This document shows positions 44,297-53,140 of a stretch of 64,000 bases of DNA, one piece after another. The DNA is from Ruminococcus sp. OA3 (GTDB lineage: Bacteria > Bacillota > Clostridia > Lachnospirales > Lachnospiraceae), in the NCBI RefSeq assembly GCF_022440845.1, contig NZ_JAKNTO010000001.1:2728001-2792000 (forward strand), in the 5' to 3' direction. The notes below the pieces were generated by a model. The model did not search any database. It had not been told where the DNA came from and saw only the letters and a list, made by a program, of their open reading frames with translations. Positions within the stretch are counted from its first letter, which is position 1; each line of letters begins with the position of its first letter. The position numbers were made by a program, and so were the translations under genes.

Positions 44297-45604
44297 ATGG
44301 AAAAACAGTCTTGTTTAAAGGAGTTTGTTCGGTACTCTTCATTGAATGTTCTGGGAATGACAGGTTTGTCCTGCTATATACTTGCAGATACCTTTTTCGT
44401 TTCAAAAGGGCTGGGTGCAAACGGCCTTGCAGCTCTTAATCTGGCAATCCCTGTATACAGTTTCATCCACGGTACCGGAATGATGCTCGGCATGGGTGGT
44501 GCCACAAAATATTCAATTTTTAAAGGACAGAAAGCATTCCGAAACTCCAATCTCATATTCACAAATACAGGATACCTGGCAGCGGTATTTGCGGCAGTAT
44601 TCATGGTGATCGGAATTTTCTTTTCTAAAAATGTGACGCTGCTTTTAGGTGCCGATACAGAAGTGTTTGCCATGACAAATACCTACCTGAAAATCATTTT
44701 ACTGTTTGCTCCTGCATTTATCATGAACGATATTCTGATTTGCTTTGTGAGGAATGACGGTAATCCCAGATTGTCCATGAACGCAATGCTGGGCGGAAGC
44801 ATGCTGAATATCATACTGGACTATGTGTTTATCTTTCCTTTTGATATGGGGATATTCGGTGCAGTCCTGGCAACGGGGCTGTCGCCTGTCATCAGTATGA
44901 TTATCCTGTCCGGCCATTTTCTGAAAAGGAAAAACAACTTCTGTTTTGAAAAAGTGGCTCCTCATGCCGCCATGATCGGTTACACGCTGTCACTTGGTTT
45001 TCCTTCACTGGTCACTGAAGTATCGTCAGGTGTCGTCATAATCGTATTTAATATGATCATTCTGAACATCCAGGGGAATATTGGTATCGCCGCTTATGGA
45101 GTGATCGCAAATCTGTCACTGGTCGTGATCGCAGTATATACAGGGATCGCACAGGGAATGCAGCCGCTTATCAGCCGGGCCTATGGGCAGAATGACAAAT
45201 CAACGGTCAGGCAGGTTCGGCGCTATGCACTCTCCGCCCTGTTTATGGTCTCCTGTGTGATCTGTCTCACGGTGTTCCTGCTTGCCAGTCCGATCGCTGG
45301 CATATTCAACAGTGAAGGCAGTGTACGGCTGCAGGATATCGCGGTTTATGGGTTACGGCTGTATTTTATTGCAGCTCCGTTTGTCGGTTATAACATTGTG
45401 CTGCTGACGTTTTTTACATCCACGGAAAAAGCTGTTTGGGCACACTTGCTCTCTCTTCTGAGAGGGCTGATTCTCATTATACCCATGGCGTTTTTGCTGT
45501 CATCTCTGGCCGGGATCACCGGGGTCTGGCTGGCATTTCCTGTGACGGAATGTCTGGTTGCCGTACTGGGTATAATATTGAAAATAAAGACACAGACGGA
45601 TTAA
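44297..45604 (+). CDS. MATE family efflux transporter
   Basis: 435 aa, about 12 transmembrane helices in the MatE two-repeat arrangement: SLNVLGMTGLSCYILADTFF, NGLAALNLAIPVYSFIHGTG MMLGMGGATK-type first repeat and second repeat GIAAYGVIANLSLVVIAVYT, GIAQGMQPLISRAYGQND. Exports cationic drugs or metabolites by Na+ or H+ antiport. AGGAGG is 8 nt upstream. The leader suggests control after transcription start. The last codons form one arm of the terminator at 45587. Confidence 0.93.
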   Translation: MEKQSCLKEFVRYSSLNVLGMTGLSCYILADTFFVSKGLGANGLAALNLAIPVYSFIHGTGMMLGMGGATKYSIFKGQKAFRNSNLIFTNTGYLAAVFAAVFMVIGIFFSKNVTLLLGADTEVFAMTNTYLKIILLFAPAFIMNDILICFVRNDGNPRLSMNAMLGGSMLNIILDYVFIFPFDMGIFGAVLATGLSPVISMIILSGHFLKRKNNFCFEKVAPHAAMIGYTLSLGFPSLVTEVSSGVVIIVFNMIILNIQGNIGIAAYGVIANLSLVVIAVYTGIAQGMQPLISRAYGQNDKSTVRQVRRYALSALFMVSCVICLTVFLLASPIAGIFNSEGSVRLQDIAVYGLRLYFIAAPFVGYNIVLLTFFTSTEKAVWAHLLSLLRGLILIIPMAFLLSSLAGITGVWLAFPVTECLVAVLGIILKIKTQTD

Positions 45605-45622
45605 AAACTCCGTCTGTGTCTT
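45587..45622. terminator. Bidirectional terminator between the MATE and CAP genes
   Basis: 14-bp perfect stem AAGACACAGACGGA / TCCGTCTGTGTCTT, 8-nt loop. The 5' arm lies within the last codons of the MATE gene (stop at 45602-45604); the other side ends 6 nt before the CAP gene stop at 45629. Confidence 0.85.
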
Positions 45623-45628
45623 TGGATA

Positions 45629-46444
45629 TTAGTATGTAAAAAGCTGAGTCCAGTAATTTGTCCCTGCGGAATTCTGATAGTATCCCACTCCAATTTTTGT
45701 GAATTCTGCGTTCAGAATATTGGCTCTGTGTCCATCACTGTTCATCCAGCCGTTCATTACTTCCTCCGGGGTACGCTGTCCCCAGGCAATGTTTTCACCG
45801 GCCCCTCGGAAAGAAATTCCATTGTCTGTCAAAACTGAGCTGAATGCTCTTCCATCCGGGCGGGTATGAGAAAAGGAAGTTTCTGTCTCTTTTGCTCTCA
45901 CCAGTGCTGCTGACGCGATGCTCTGATCGATAGTCAGGGCGTTCAGTCCTGCTTTTGCCCTCTCAGCGTTGACAAGATCCACAACCTGTTCTGCGAAGGT
46001 TCGTTCTCCCGTTTCAGGTTTATCCGTATCTGTTCCCGGTGTGTTACCGTCTGCTCCCGGTACATCCGTCCCCGGCACATCGGTATCCGGTGCATCTGTG
46101 TCCGGTGCATCCGTGTCCGGTGCGTCCGTGTCCGGTGCGTCCGTGTCCGGTTTATCCGTATCCGGTGTTTCTCCAGGTGCATCCGCATCCGGCACATTAT
46201 TTTCAGGCGGTGCGATGTCAGGACAGTCCTGCCAGTTCAAGTGAATATCGCAGAACTTACCTTTAAGCTCTGATAAAATCTTATTTAATTCTTCCTGGCT
46301 GCCCGCCTGTTCCACGATTACGGCATAACCATTCGTCTTTAACTGCTCTTCCACGTTACCAAGATCTGCCGCATGCACGGGAATCGTCATACTTCCGACG
46401 GCACCAGCTGCCATGACAGCTGCAAATAATGAATGTTTCTTCAT
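45629..46444 (-). CDS. Secreted CAP (SCP/PR1, YkwD-like) domain protein with DTDAP repeats
   Basis: 271 aa. Signal peptide MKKHSLFAAVMAAGAVGSM...HAA; a short N-terminal region; a low-complexity DTDAP-type linker at about residues 80-145; and a C-terminal CAP domain: VDLVNAERAKAGLNALTIDQ, SHTRPDGRAF, GENIAWGQRTPEEVMNGWMN SDGHRANIL-type motif and GVGYYQNSAGTNYWTQLF. CAP proteins in Firmicutes are extracellular, often spore- or wall-associated. Exact role unknown. Convergent with the MATE gene. Confidence 0.92.
   Translation of the reverse strand: MKKHSLFAAVMAAGAVGSMTIPVHAADLGNVEEQLKTNGYAVIVEQAGSQEELNKILSELKGKFCDIHLNWQDCPDIAPPENNVPDADAPGETPDTDKPDTDAPDTDAPDTDAPDTDAPDTDVPGTDVPGADGNTPGTDTDKPETGERTFAEQVVDLVNAERAKAGLNALTIDQSIASAALVRAKETETSFSHTRPDGRAFSSVLTDNGISFRGAGENIAWGQRTPEEVMNGWMNSDGHRANILNAEFTKIGVGYYQNSAGTNYWTQLFTY
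46092..46151. repeat. Tandem 15-bp repeats in the CAP gene linker
   Basis: Four in-frame units (46092-46106, 46107-46121, 46122-46136, 46137-46151) of the form GCRTCYGTGTCCGGT encoding TDAPD. Further degenerate units flank them. Copy-number change would alter linker length without a frameshift. Confidence 0.92.
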
Positions 46445-46566
46445 GATACCTCCTATCGTTGATGGATATTACAAATGCATTATTAAATAATTACATTTTT
46501 GTTACAAGAAGGATAATATCATATACAAAATAAGAATACTACAAGTAATAATTGGTAATGAACCGG

Positions 46567-48558
46567 TTACTCGTCTATCATCTTGCGAAACTGCAGATAG
46601 GAAGCCAAAAAATAAATCGTGTGAATCACCAGAAAAGCCGCAAGGACCAGAAGATAGACTTTCATGATCCACGCAGCCTGCATTCCAGTAGCATAGATCG
46701 TCCCTGTTCCTATGATCGCATAGCCTGAGATAAATGCGGGAAGGACTGCCGGCATCATGAAAAACAGCAGGACCTGAATGAATATCGTTTTTTCTTTCTT
46801 ATCTGTGTCAAGCCCCAGCTGTTCCATGGTGCAGTATCTTCTCCTGTATTTGGCAATATCACTGAGCTGTTGTACAGACAGGACCGTAGCAGCTGCTATT
46901 ACAAGTACAAAGGCGATATAAAATATAGGAAACGAAAACAAGACATTTCCCTTTCTCTGTTCCAACATGGAGTACTGCTGAATATCAACCGACAGTTCTG
47001 ATGATAAAATCGCTGAAAAAGAAAGATCTTCCGAAAACCTTACACCCATTTCATCTGCCAGAATATTTTTCAGATCATCATTAACCCGGCCATTGATTTC
47101 ACTGACACATTTATAATGATCCTCAGGTTCCAGCAGACAGGCTGCTTCGTCAGGCAGGACGATCAGATATGTCATGCCGTTAAACCAGTACTGTGAGAAA
47201 GCCTCATCATATACAGCCTTGCATCTGTATGTCACAGCTCCCAGATCAATCGTTTCCTGCTGTCTGATGAAATGTTTTTTAAAATCTTCAGAAACAATAT
47301 TCCGACAGTGGATAAGAAGCTCGTCATCCTCTAACGCCTGGGTTTCCAAACCCTTCATTTTCCGCAACTCATTGTAGTCACTGAGCTTCATCACATAATC
47401 CGTCTCGTATAATCTGCCAGAGTTCAGCTCGCGATTTGTGATTACCCGGTACAGCTTGGTCTCCGCTGTCTCATAAAGCTGATATGTCCATACACCTGCT
47501 ACTTTCTGTGTGTCCCGGATTGCATCTTCCACCTGATCGATCACTTTTTTTCTCTCCGCTGTTGCCTGAATATCAAAAGAAATCGTATCCGTTACGTTTT
47601 TCTCACTCACATCTTTTAAAAGCACCCCTTCAGACATGCAGATAATGGCAAGGGTAAATAAGATAGCTATCACAGACAGGGTCGTGCTGATGGTGTTGAT
47701 TTTGGAAGTCAGCATTCTCACAAGAAACATCCGCTGTCCCTTATATTTCCAATCTTTATTATGAGTAAGAAGCCATGCGAAAAAAGCGCCTGCACAGTGA
47801 TAAAATGTGAAAATTCCAAGCCCAAACGAAATCAGGGCAATGAGCACTGCTGTCATGGCATCCATCCTGTCGAGTCCAAATCCACAGTAGATAACTGCTA
47901 CACCTGTCAGCAGACACAGGATGGAACAAAGAAACAGAAAACGATTTTTCCATGGTGCGTTTAAGATCGTCTCTTCATTCGCCTGATCCAGATAAAGCAG
48001 GCTGTGGATCTCTACTTTTTTCAGTTTTCTGCGGCTCCGAAACGCTGCAAACAACAGGATGATAAGATAACATGTGATCGTAAGCAGCAGGGCTCTGGCG
48101 GAAAACGTAATGCTGAAACTGAAGTCCAGTTCAAAAATATGCATGATGAGTGACTGTATCAGCTGATACAGAATCCCTCCTGCAAAAACACCTGCAACCA
48201 GGGACATTGCGCCAATAAAGAAATTTTCTTTCAGGAACATCCCCGACACCTGACTGCTCTCCATCCCCATCAGGAAGTACATGCCAAATTCCCTGCTTCT
48301 CTTTTCCAGCATAAAACGCATCATATAATTGACAAGCCAGCCCACGATCAGTATCACGATCAGATCCAGGATGTACAAAAGTGCCATGAAGGTACTGCTC
48401 ATACCGCCGAAGATATCCAGATTTTCAGATGTCACGGTCGCATTGATGGTATAGAGCACCGCCACGGAAATGATCATGGTAATGATGTAGATGGTATAAT
48501 CTGTGGCCTGCCGTTTTGCATTTCTAAGAGATAATGTTCGGATCATTTTATCTGCCAT
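46567..48558 (-). CDS. ABC transporter permease, FtsX/BceB type (module B)
   Basis: 663 aa; start MADKMIRTLSLRNAKRQATD at 48558 (GGAGG 11 nt upstream; overlaps the ATPase stop by 11 bp). About ten transmembrane helices with a large extracytoplasmic domain between helices 7 and 8 (about residues 300-520), the BceB layout for antimicrobial-peptide sensing and resistance. FtsX signature region near the C terminus (RRRYCTMEQLGLDTDKKEKT). Works with the ATPase at 48548 and the HK/RR pair upstream. Confidence 0.88.
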   Translation of the reverse strand: MADKMIRTLSLRNAKRQATDYTIYIITMIISVAVLYTINATVTSENLDIFGGMSSTFMALLYILDLIVILIVGWLVNYMMRFMLEKRSREFGMYFLMGMESSQVSGMFLKENFFIGAMSLVAGVFAGGILYQLIQSLIMHIFELDFSFSITFSARALLLTITCYLIILLFAAFRSRRKLKKVEIHSLLYLDQANEETILNAPWKNRFLFLCSILCLLTGVAVIYCGFGLDRMDAMTAVLIALISFGLGIFTFYHCAGAFFAWLLTHNKDWKYKGQRMFLVRMLTSKINTISTTLSVIAILFTLAIICMSEGVLLKDVSEKNVTDTISFDIQATAERKKVIDQVEDAIRDTQKVAGVWTYQLYETAETKLYRVITNRELNSGRLYETDYVMKLSDYNELRKMKGLETQALEDDELLIHCRNIVSEDFKKHFIRQQETIDLGAVTYRCKAVYDEAFSQYWFNGMTYLIVLPDEAACLLEPEDHYKCVSEINGRVNDDLKNILADEMGVRFSEDLSFSAILSSELSVDIQQYSMLEQRKGNVLFSFPIFYIAFVLVIAAATVLSVQQLSDIAKYRRRYCTMEQLGLDTDKKEKTIFIQVLLFFMMPAVLPAFISGYAIIGTGTIYATGMQAAWIMKVYLLVLAAFLVIHTIYFLASYLQFRKMIDE

Positions 48559-49315
48559 CAAATCCATCACCTCCCAGAACAGCCAGCACATCCAGGATCC
48601 TCTGATAGAATTCTCTGCGCTCTTTTTTCCCTCTTCGGATCTCATTGTAAAGCCTGCCGTCTTTCATGAAAAGGATCCGGCTGCAGTAACTTGCAGACAT
48701 GGGATCGTGGGTGACCATTAAGATCGTTGCATTCATATCATGATTCAGGCGCTCCATTAAGTTCAGGAGCTGTCTGGAAGAATGTGAGTCCAGCGCACCG
48801 GTCGGTTCGTCGGCCAGAATCAGCCTGGGATCCGTGGCCATCGCACGCGCACAGGCGGCCCGCTGCTTCTGACCTCCCGACACCTGATTGGGGAATTTCC
48901 CCAGAATGTCTGTGATTCCGAGCTTTGATGCCGTATCCTGTACCGTTCGTTCTACTTCCTGCGGACTCATGCCCTGCAGTACCGGTCCCAGTGCTATGTT
49001 TTCCTCGATCGTAAGTGTGTCCAGAAGATTGAAGTCCTGGAACACAAATCCAAGATTTTCCCTGCGGAACCGCGCAATCTCTTTTTTACTGATACCAGAG
49101 ACATCATTGCCTTCAAGGTATATATGTCCGGCACTTACCCTGTCTATCGTGGCAATACAATTCAGAAGTGTCGTCTTTCCTGAACCGCTGGGTCCCATGA
49201 CCCCAATAAAATCGCCTCTTTGTACTTCAAAACTTACATCTTCCAGCGCTCTCGTAACGTTATTTTTATTGCCGTAGATCTTTACAATGTCCTCTACCTT
49301 TAATAAGCTGCCCAT
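48548..49315 (-). CDS. ABC transporter ATP-binding protein, BceA/LolD type (module B)
   Basis: 255 aa: GPSGSGKTTLLNC (Walker A), VSGGQKQRAACARAMA (signature), LILADEPTGALDSH (Walker B) and ILMVTHDPMSA (switch His). MacB/BceA-class ATPases drive peptide detoxification or lipoprotein release with FtsX permeases. It is separated from the HK gene by 87 bp that hold a direct-repeat operator, so it can have its own promoter. Confidence 0.94.
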   Translation of the reverse strand: MGSLLKVEDIVKIYGNKNNVTRALEDVSFEVQRGDFIGVMGPSGSGKTTLLNCIATIDRVSAGHIYLEGNDVSGISKKEIARFRRENLGFVFQDFNLLDTLTIEENIALGPVLQGMSPQEVERTVQDTASKLGITDILGKFPNQVSGGQKQRAACARAMATDPRLILADEPTGALDSHSSRQLLNLMERLNHDMNATILMVTHDPMSASYCSRILFMKDGRLYNEIRRGKKERREFYQRILDVLAVLGGDGFDGR

Positions 49316-49391
49316 ACTCTGCTCCTCCTTATCGCTGTCTTTATTTTATCATGGGTCCTCGTCGGAAGGTATGCTGGTCGCTTATCAGAAC

Positions 49392-49411
49392 CTTAAGATT
49401 TCTTAAGATTG
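49392..49411. promoter_or_regulatory. Tandem direct repeat, candidate OmpR-type response-regulator site
   Basis: CTTAAGATTT then CTTAAGATTG, two 10-bp units (one helical turn apart) at 49392-49401 and 49402-49411, straddling the HK stop codon and upstream of the ATPase gene of module B. OmpR/PhoB-family regulators bind tandem repeats of this kind. Confidence 0.55.
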
Positions 49412-50425
49412 ATTGAATGGCTGACATTGAAAATCCAGAAATACTCTGGTCCAGTTTCCGGGGAACGAGGTTATACGTATTCCTATTCCAAGATGTCCGC
49501 AGAGTTTCTTACATATATACAGTCCCATGCCCGTTGACTTTTTAAAATTCCGTCCGTTCGTTCCGGTAAACCCTTTATCAAAAACCCGTTCGATCTCCTC
49601 CCAGGGGATGCCGGATCCGTTGTCTTCCACTGCCAGCGAGAATACGGTATTACTGTCTGCCGGTCCTTTCTCCGTGTATATTCTTACCCGCGGACGCTCC
49701 GTTCTGCGGTACTGATAGCTGTTCCACAGAATCTGACTCAGGATAAATCCGACCCATTTTTCATCCGTATATACCGCCTGATCTGAGATATCTACGGAAA
49801 CCGTAATTCCTGCTCTGATCCATGCTGTCCGGCACTGCGCCAGACAGTTTTTAACAATTGCTGCAAGATGAGTCTCACGAATCAGATAATCCTTTTCCAC
49901 TCCGTCCATGCGTGCATAATAGAGTACCATCTCGACACTGTTGTTCAGCTTTTCAAATTCAGCAAGTATCTTTCTGGACATTTCTTCCTTATGGTTTTCA
50001 CAGGTAAGGCGCACAGCTGTGAGCGGAACTTTCAGCTCATGTACCCACTGTTCAATATATTCCCTGTACTCCCTCTTTTCTCTTTGTACCTGCTCAATCT
50101 TATCCAGCATGGATTTTGATATCACCTGCATGATATCGTAATACTGGCGTTCTTCTTCCGTATAAGGGCATTTTACGATCTCTGGAAAGAGATACTTTTC
50201 CTGTATCTCATTTAAGACATTCCACATCCCGTCGTAATGCCTTTTTCTGGTGATGCAGCGGATGACAAGGCAGAACACGGAGATACTTCCCCACACGCTG
50301 AGGATCAGAAGTATGGAACCAGGCGGGACAGACATTACCCTCAGATACAGTGCCAGAAAAAACATGCCTGTCATGTTTAACAACATCATAGGTGTATGGT
50401 CTCTTAAATAACGAAAGATATTCAT
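49403..50425 (-). CDS. Sensor histidine kinase, BceS-like (module B)
   Basis: 340 aa. Two N-terminal transmembrane helices with almost no extracellular loop (about residues 12-55), HisKA with the phospho-acceptor in IEQWVHELKVPLTAVRL, and HATPase_c with VEDNGSGIPWEEIERVF and KSTGMGLYICKKLCGHLG. The missing sensor loop is typical of intramembrane-sensing kinases that read flux through a BceAB transporter. Start overlaps the RR stop (ATGA). Confidence 0.92.
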   Translation of the reverse strand: MNIFRYLRDHTPMMLLNMTGMFFLALYLRVMSVPPGSILLILSVWGSISVFCLVIRCITRKRHYDGMWNVLNEIQEKYLFPEIVKCPYTEEERQYYDIMQVISKSMLDKIEQVQREKREYREYIEQWVHELKVPLTAVRLTCENHKEEMSRKILAEFEKLNNSVEMVLYYARMDGVEKDYLIRETHLAAIVKNCLAQCRTAWIRAGITVSVDISDQAVYTDEKWVGFILSQILWNSYQYRRTERPRVRIYTEKGPADSNTVFSLAVEDNGSGIPWEEIERVFDKGFTGTNGRNFKKSTGMGLYICKKLCGHLGIGIRITSFPGNWTRVFLDFQCQPFNQS

Positions 50426-51096
50426 ATCTGATATCCCATCCCTCTCCTGGTCTCGATCATCTGTCCGGCTCCAATGTCTTTCAGTTTATTACGTAGCCGT
50501 GTAATATGGACGCTCAGTGTATTGTCATCAATATAAAGCTCATTCTCCCACAGATATTCGATCAGATCAACCCGTGGTACAATGTCACCCGGATGCGAAA
50601 ACAAATAATACAGAATTTTCAGTTCATTTCTGGTCAGGGTTGTTTCCTTTCCGGCGTAAATAATTTTGCCGGAAAGCAATTCCAGTATGACATCCCTGTA
50701 TACGATCCTGGACTGCTCCGGTTCCTCGTTATGATATACTCTTGCCAGCAGATTTTTAATCCTTGTCATAAGAATGGGGACGTGATACGGCTTGACGATA
50801 TAGTCATCACCACCGGTCATCAGACTCTTCAGTTCATCCATTGCCGTATTCCTTGCTGTTACAAAGATAATCGGAACTTTGGAGAATTTTCGTATTTCCC
50901 GGCAGATTTCATATCCATCCATAAAGGGCAGCTGGATATCCAGGAGAATCAGGTCCGGTTTTCCGGTGTGAACCTGTTCCGGTACGTGTTCCAGGGTTTC
51001 CGGTATTGCCACCTCATATCCTGCCGCCAGCAAAACCATTTCCAGCTCTTCGCGGATCTCCTGTTCATCTTCGATAATCATAATATTTCTTTTCAT
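50422..51096 (-). CDS. OmpR/PhoB-family response regulator (module B)
   Basis: 224 aa. Receiver domain (NIMIIEDEQEIREELEMVL, phospho-Asp in LILLDIQLPFMDG, FVTARNT, IVKPYHVPILM) and a winged-helix DNA-binding domain (LTRNELKILYYLFSHPGDIV, DDNTLSVHITRLRNKLKDIG). First gene of module B, behind its own consensus promoter. Likely binds the direct repeat at 49392 to induce the transporter genes. Confidence 0.94.
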   Translation of the reverse strand: MKRNIMIIEDEQEIREELEMVLLAAGYEVAIPETLEHVPEQVHTGKPDLILLDIQLPFMDGYEICREIRKFSKVPIIFVTARNTAMDELKSLMTGGDDYIVKPYHVPILMTRIKNLLARVYHNEEPEQSRIVYRDVILELLSGKIIYAGKETTLTRNELKILYYLFSHPGDIVPRVDLIEYLWENELYIDDNTLSVHITRLRNKLKDIGAGQMIETRRGMGYQI

Positions 51097-51143
51097 CTGT
51101 TAATCCTCATAATAAATCAAATTCATCAGATTGATACTGTTAA

Positions 51144-51172
51144 ATTATAAAGCATACAGTATCTGATGGCAA
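51144..51172 (-). promoter_or_regulatory. Promoter of module B with inverted repeat around the -10
   Basis: Minus strand TTGCCA (51172-51167), 17 bp, TATAAT (51149-51144). GATACTGT (51133-51140) and ACAGTATC (51156-51163) form an 8-bp inverted repeat flanking the -10. Shows that the second half of the locus can be transcribed independently. Confidence 0.7.
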
Positions 51173-51191
51173 ATTTATACTTATCAATAAG

Positions 51192-52466
51192 TTATCTGAA
51201 AACCAGAACAAATGCCATTCCACTGTCATCTTTTTCTGCAAAGACTGCACCACTCATTCTCCTCATGATTTCCATGCATATATACAATCCGAGACCGCTG
51301 CCCTCCTGTCCGCCACTGTTGCCGCCACGGAAAAAGCTTTCAAAAATATGATTGAACTCATGATCTGTAACCGGTTCGCCTGTATTATAGATGCGGATCA
51401 GATGACAATAGTCCTCCTCGTGAAAAGAGATCTCAATACGTCTTCCGTCTCCGTATTTAAAAGCATTCTCCATAATATTTCCCAGAACCTCCAGAGATCT
51501 CTCCAGGTCCCCCTTCAGCAGGAGGTTTTCATACTGTCCGATCTTCAGATCGATCATTCGCATCCGGCACTTTTCCTCATAAGTGTCCCGCAGCCTTCTG
51601 ATCAGATCGTCCTGATAAAATTCTCCGTCATTGACCTGAATATCCAGAATATCTTCTCTGGAGTTTTTCATGATCTCCTCAACGTACTGCTCAATCTCAG
51701 CTGCTTTTTCACCAATCTGGTGGGCAGCATGTGTTTTTTGGGAATCATCACGGTACATCTCTTCTTCCAGTGTCTTTCCATACAGCCGGATCATATGAAG
51801 CGGGGTCTTAATGTCATGTGACAGGGATAACAGCATTTTTTTCTTTTCACGTTCAAGCTCGAGCTGTCTCTTCTTTGAGGTCTGGAGTGTATCTTTTAAA
51901 AGCCCGATGCCCCACAGAAAATCACCGAAGAATCTGCTTTTTTCTTCCGTGACAATGCCGGACAGATGGCCTTTTGCCAGGTCATATGGGAGATTTTTAA
52001 TCCTGAGAAACGGATTGATCAATTGTGACTTCAGATAAAATAAAAGGATAACAAAAAAAAGCCCCATAACACCAAAACATAGTTCGGTCAGGAGGAGTAT
52101 CTCTCCGGTATGAATCGAAGGCCTGCGGTAATCAAATCTCCAGAAACCTTCCAGTTTATCCTCATAATATGCAGGGCGTATACTGATTCCGCTGTGGTTT
52201 TCTTCCAAAAAGAAATCGTCTGCCCCATTTTTCTCCTGAAGTTCTGCGGCAGACAGATAAGTAATGTTATCAACATACCGGTACTCGTTCAGATCTATCG
52301 ATTCCGGAGAGCTGCCATTCTGGAGACTGTGGTAAATACGGTTTATCTCTACTTTGTATCTCTCATCTCTGTCCGGTTTCATGTGTACAATCCCATAGCC
52401 TGCGATCATGGATATTAGCAGACAGAACACAATGGAACATATCATAATGGCGTTATATTTCTTCAT
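51192..52466 (-). CDS. Sensor histidine kinase (module A)
   Basis: 424 aa; start MKKYNAIMICSIVFCLLISM at 52466 (overlaps the RR stop). Two transmembrane helices (about 8-28 and 140-165) around an extracytoplasmic domain of about 110 aa, a HAMP-like linker, HisKA with LLSLSHDIKTPLHMIRLYGK, and HATPase_c with YGDGRRIEI and GSGLGLYICMEIMRRMSG. Unlike the kinase of module B it has a real sensor domain. Confidence 0.92.
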   Translation of the reverse strand: MKKYNAIMICSIVFCLLISMIAGYGIVHMKPDRDERYKVEINRIYHSLQNGSSPESIDLNEYRYVDNITYLSAAELQEKNGADDFFLEENHSGISIRPAYYEDKLEGFWRFDYRRPSIHTGEILLLTELCFGVMGLFFVILLFYLKSQLINPFLRIKNLPYDLAKGHLSGIVTEEKSRFFGDFLWGIGLLKDTLQTSKKRQLELEREKKKMLLSLSHDIKTPLHMIRLYGKTLEEEMYRDDSQKTHAAHQIGEKAAEIEQYVEEIMKNSREDILDIQVNDGEFYQDDLIRRLRDTYEEKCRMRMIDLKIGQYENLLLKGDLERSLEVLGNIMENAFKYGDGRRIEISFHEEDYCHLIRIYNTGEPVTDHEFNHIFESFFRGGNSGGQEGSGLGLYICMEIMRRMSGAVFAEKDDSGMAFVLVFR

Positions 52467-53133
52467 ATCGGTAACCCACTCCCCAGACAGTCTGAATCCG
52501 CTTCGGTTCCCTTGGACTGCATTCAATTTTCGTGCGCAGCATTTTGATATGAACAGTCAAAGTCTGATTTTCACTGGAGCTGTCCATTCCCCATATCTGT
52601 CCAAAAATAAACTCCTTCAGCAGCGTTTTTCCCGGATTCTTAACAAACAAAAGAAGCAGTTCATACTCTTTCACATTCAATGGCAGTTCTTTGTCATCCA
52701 GATACACTTTCCTGGCGTCCTGATGTATGGTGAGTGCGCCGGACCGGATCATATCCAGGTTTTCCATTCTCCCGTCAAAACGCTGAAGCAGTGCCCTTAT
52801 CTTGGCTGTCAGTATTTCGGGATCTACCGGTTTTTCCATATAATCATCGGCACCGAGTTCATAACCTTTGAGCTTATCAGATTTGCCTGAACGCGCGCTC
52901 ATGATAAGTATCGGAAGATTTCGCAGCTCCCTTACGGAACGGCAGACGGCAAAACCGTCCATCTCAGAAAGCATGATATCAAGAAGCAGGAGCCGTACGT
53001 CATGCTTCTTCAGATAACATACGGCATCCTCCCCCCGGGCAGCGTGGAATACAGAATACCCGTTTTTTACCAGAAACGTCTGTATCAATTCTGCCAGTTC
53101 CACGTTGTCCTCAACAAGTAAAATATCCTTCAT
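52453..53133 (-). CDS. OmpR/PhoB-family response regulator (module A)
   Basis: 226 aa. Receiver: ILLVEDNVELAELIQTFLVK, LLLLDIMLSEMDGF (phospho-Asp), IMSARSGKSDK, YMEKPVDPEIL. DNA-binding winged helix: LPLNVKEYELLLLFVKNPGK, NQTLTVHIKMLRTKIECSP, VWGVGYRYEE. Located 7 bp after the ATPase and overlapping the HK, so all module A genes share one transcript. Confidence 0.94.
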   Translation of the reverse strand: MKDILLVEDNVELAELIQTFLVKNGYSVFHAARGEDAVCYLKKHDVRLLLLDIMLSEMDGFAVCRSVRELRNLPILIMSARSGKSDKLKGYELGADDYMEKPVDPEILTAKIRALLQRFDGRMENLDMIRSGALTIHQDARKVYLDDKELPLNVKEYELLLLFVKNPGKTLLKEFIFGQIWGMDSSSENQTLTVHIKMLRTKIECSPREPKRIQTVWGVGYRYEEI

Positions 53134-53140
53134 AAATTTA

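Noticed and set aside
45943-46266. Long frames on both strands across the CAP gene repeats
   Set aside because: Shadows of the DTDAP repeat; their Arg/Thr/His or Val/Ser/Gly repeats follow from the repeated DNA.
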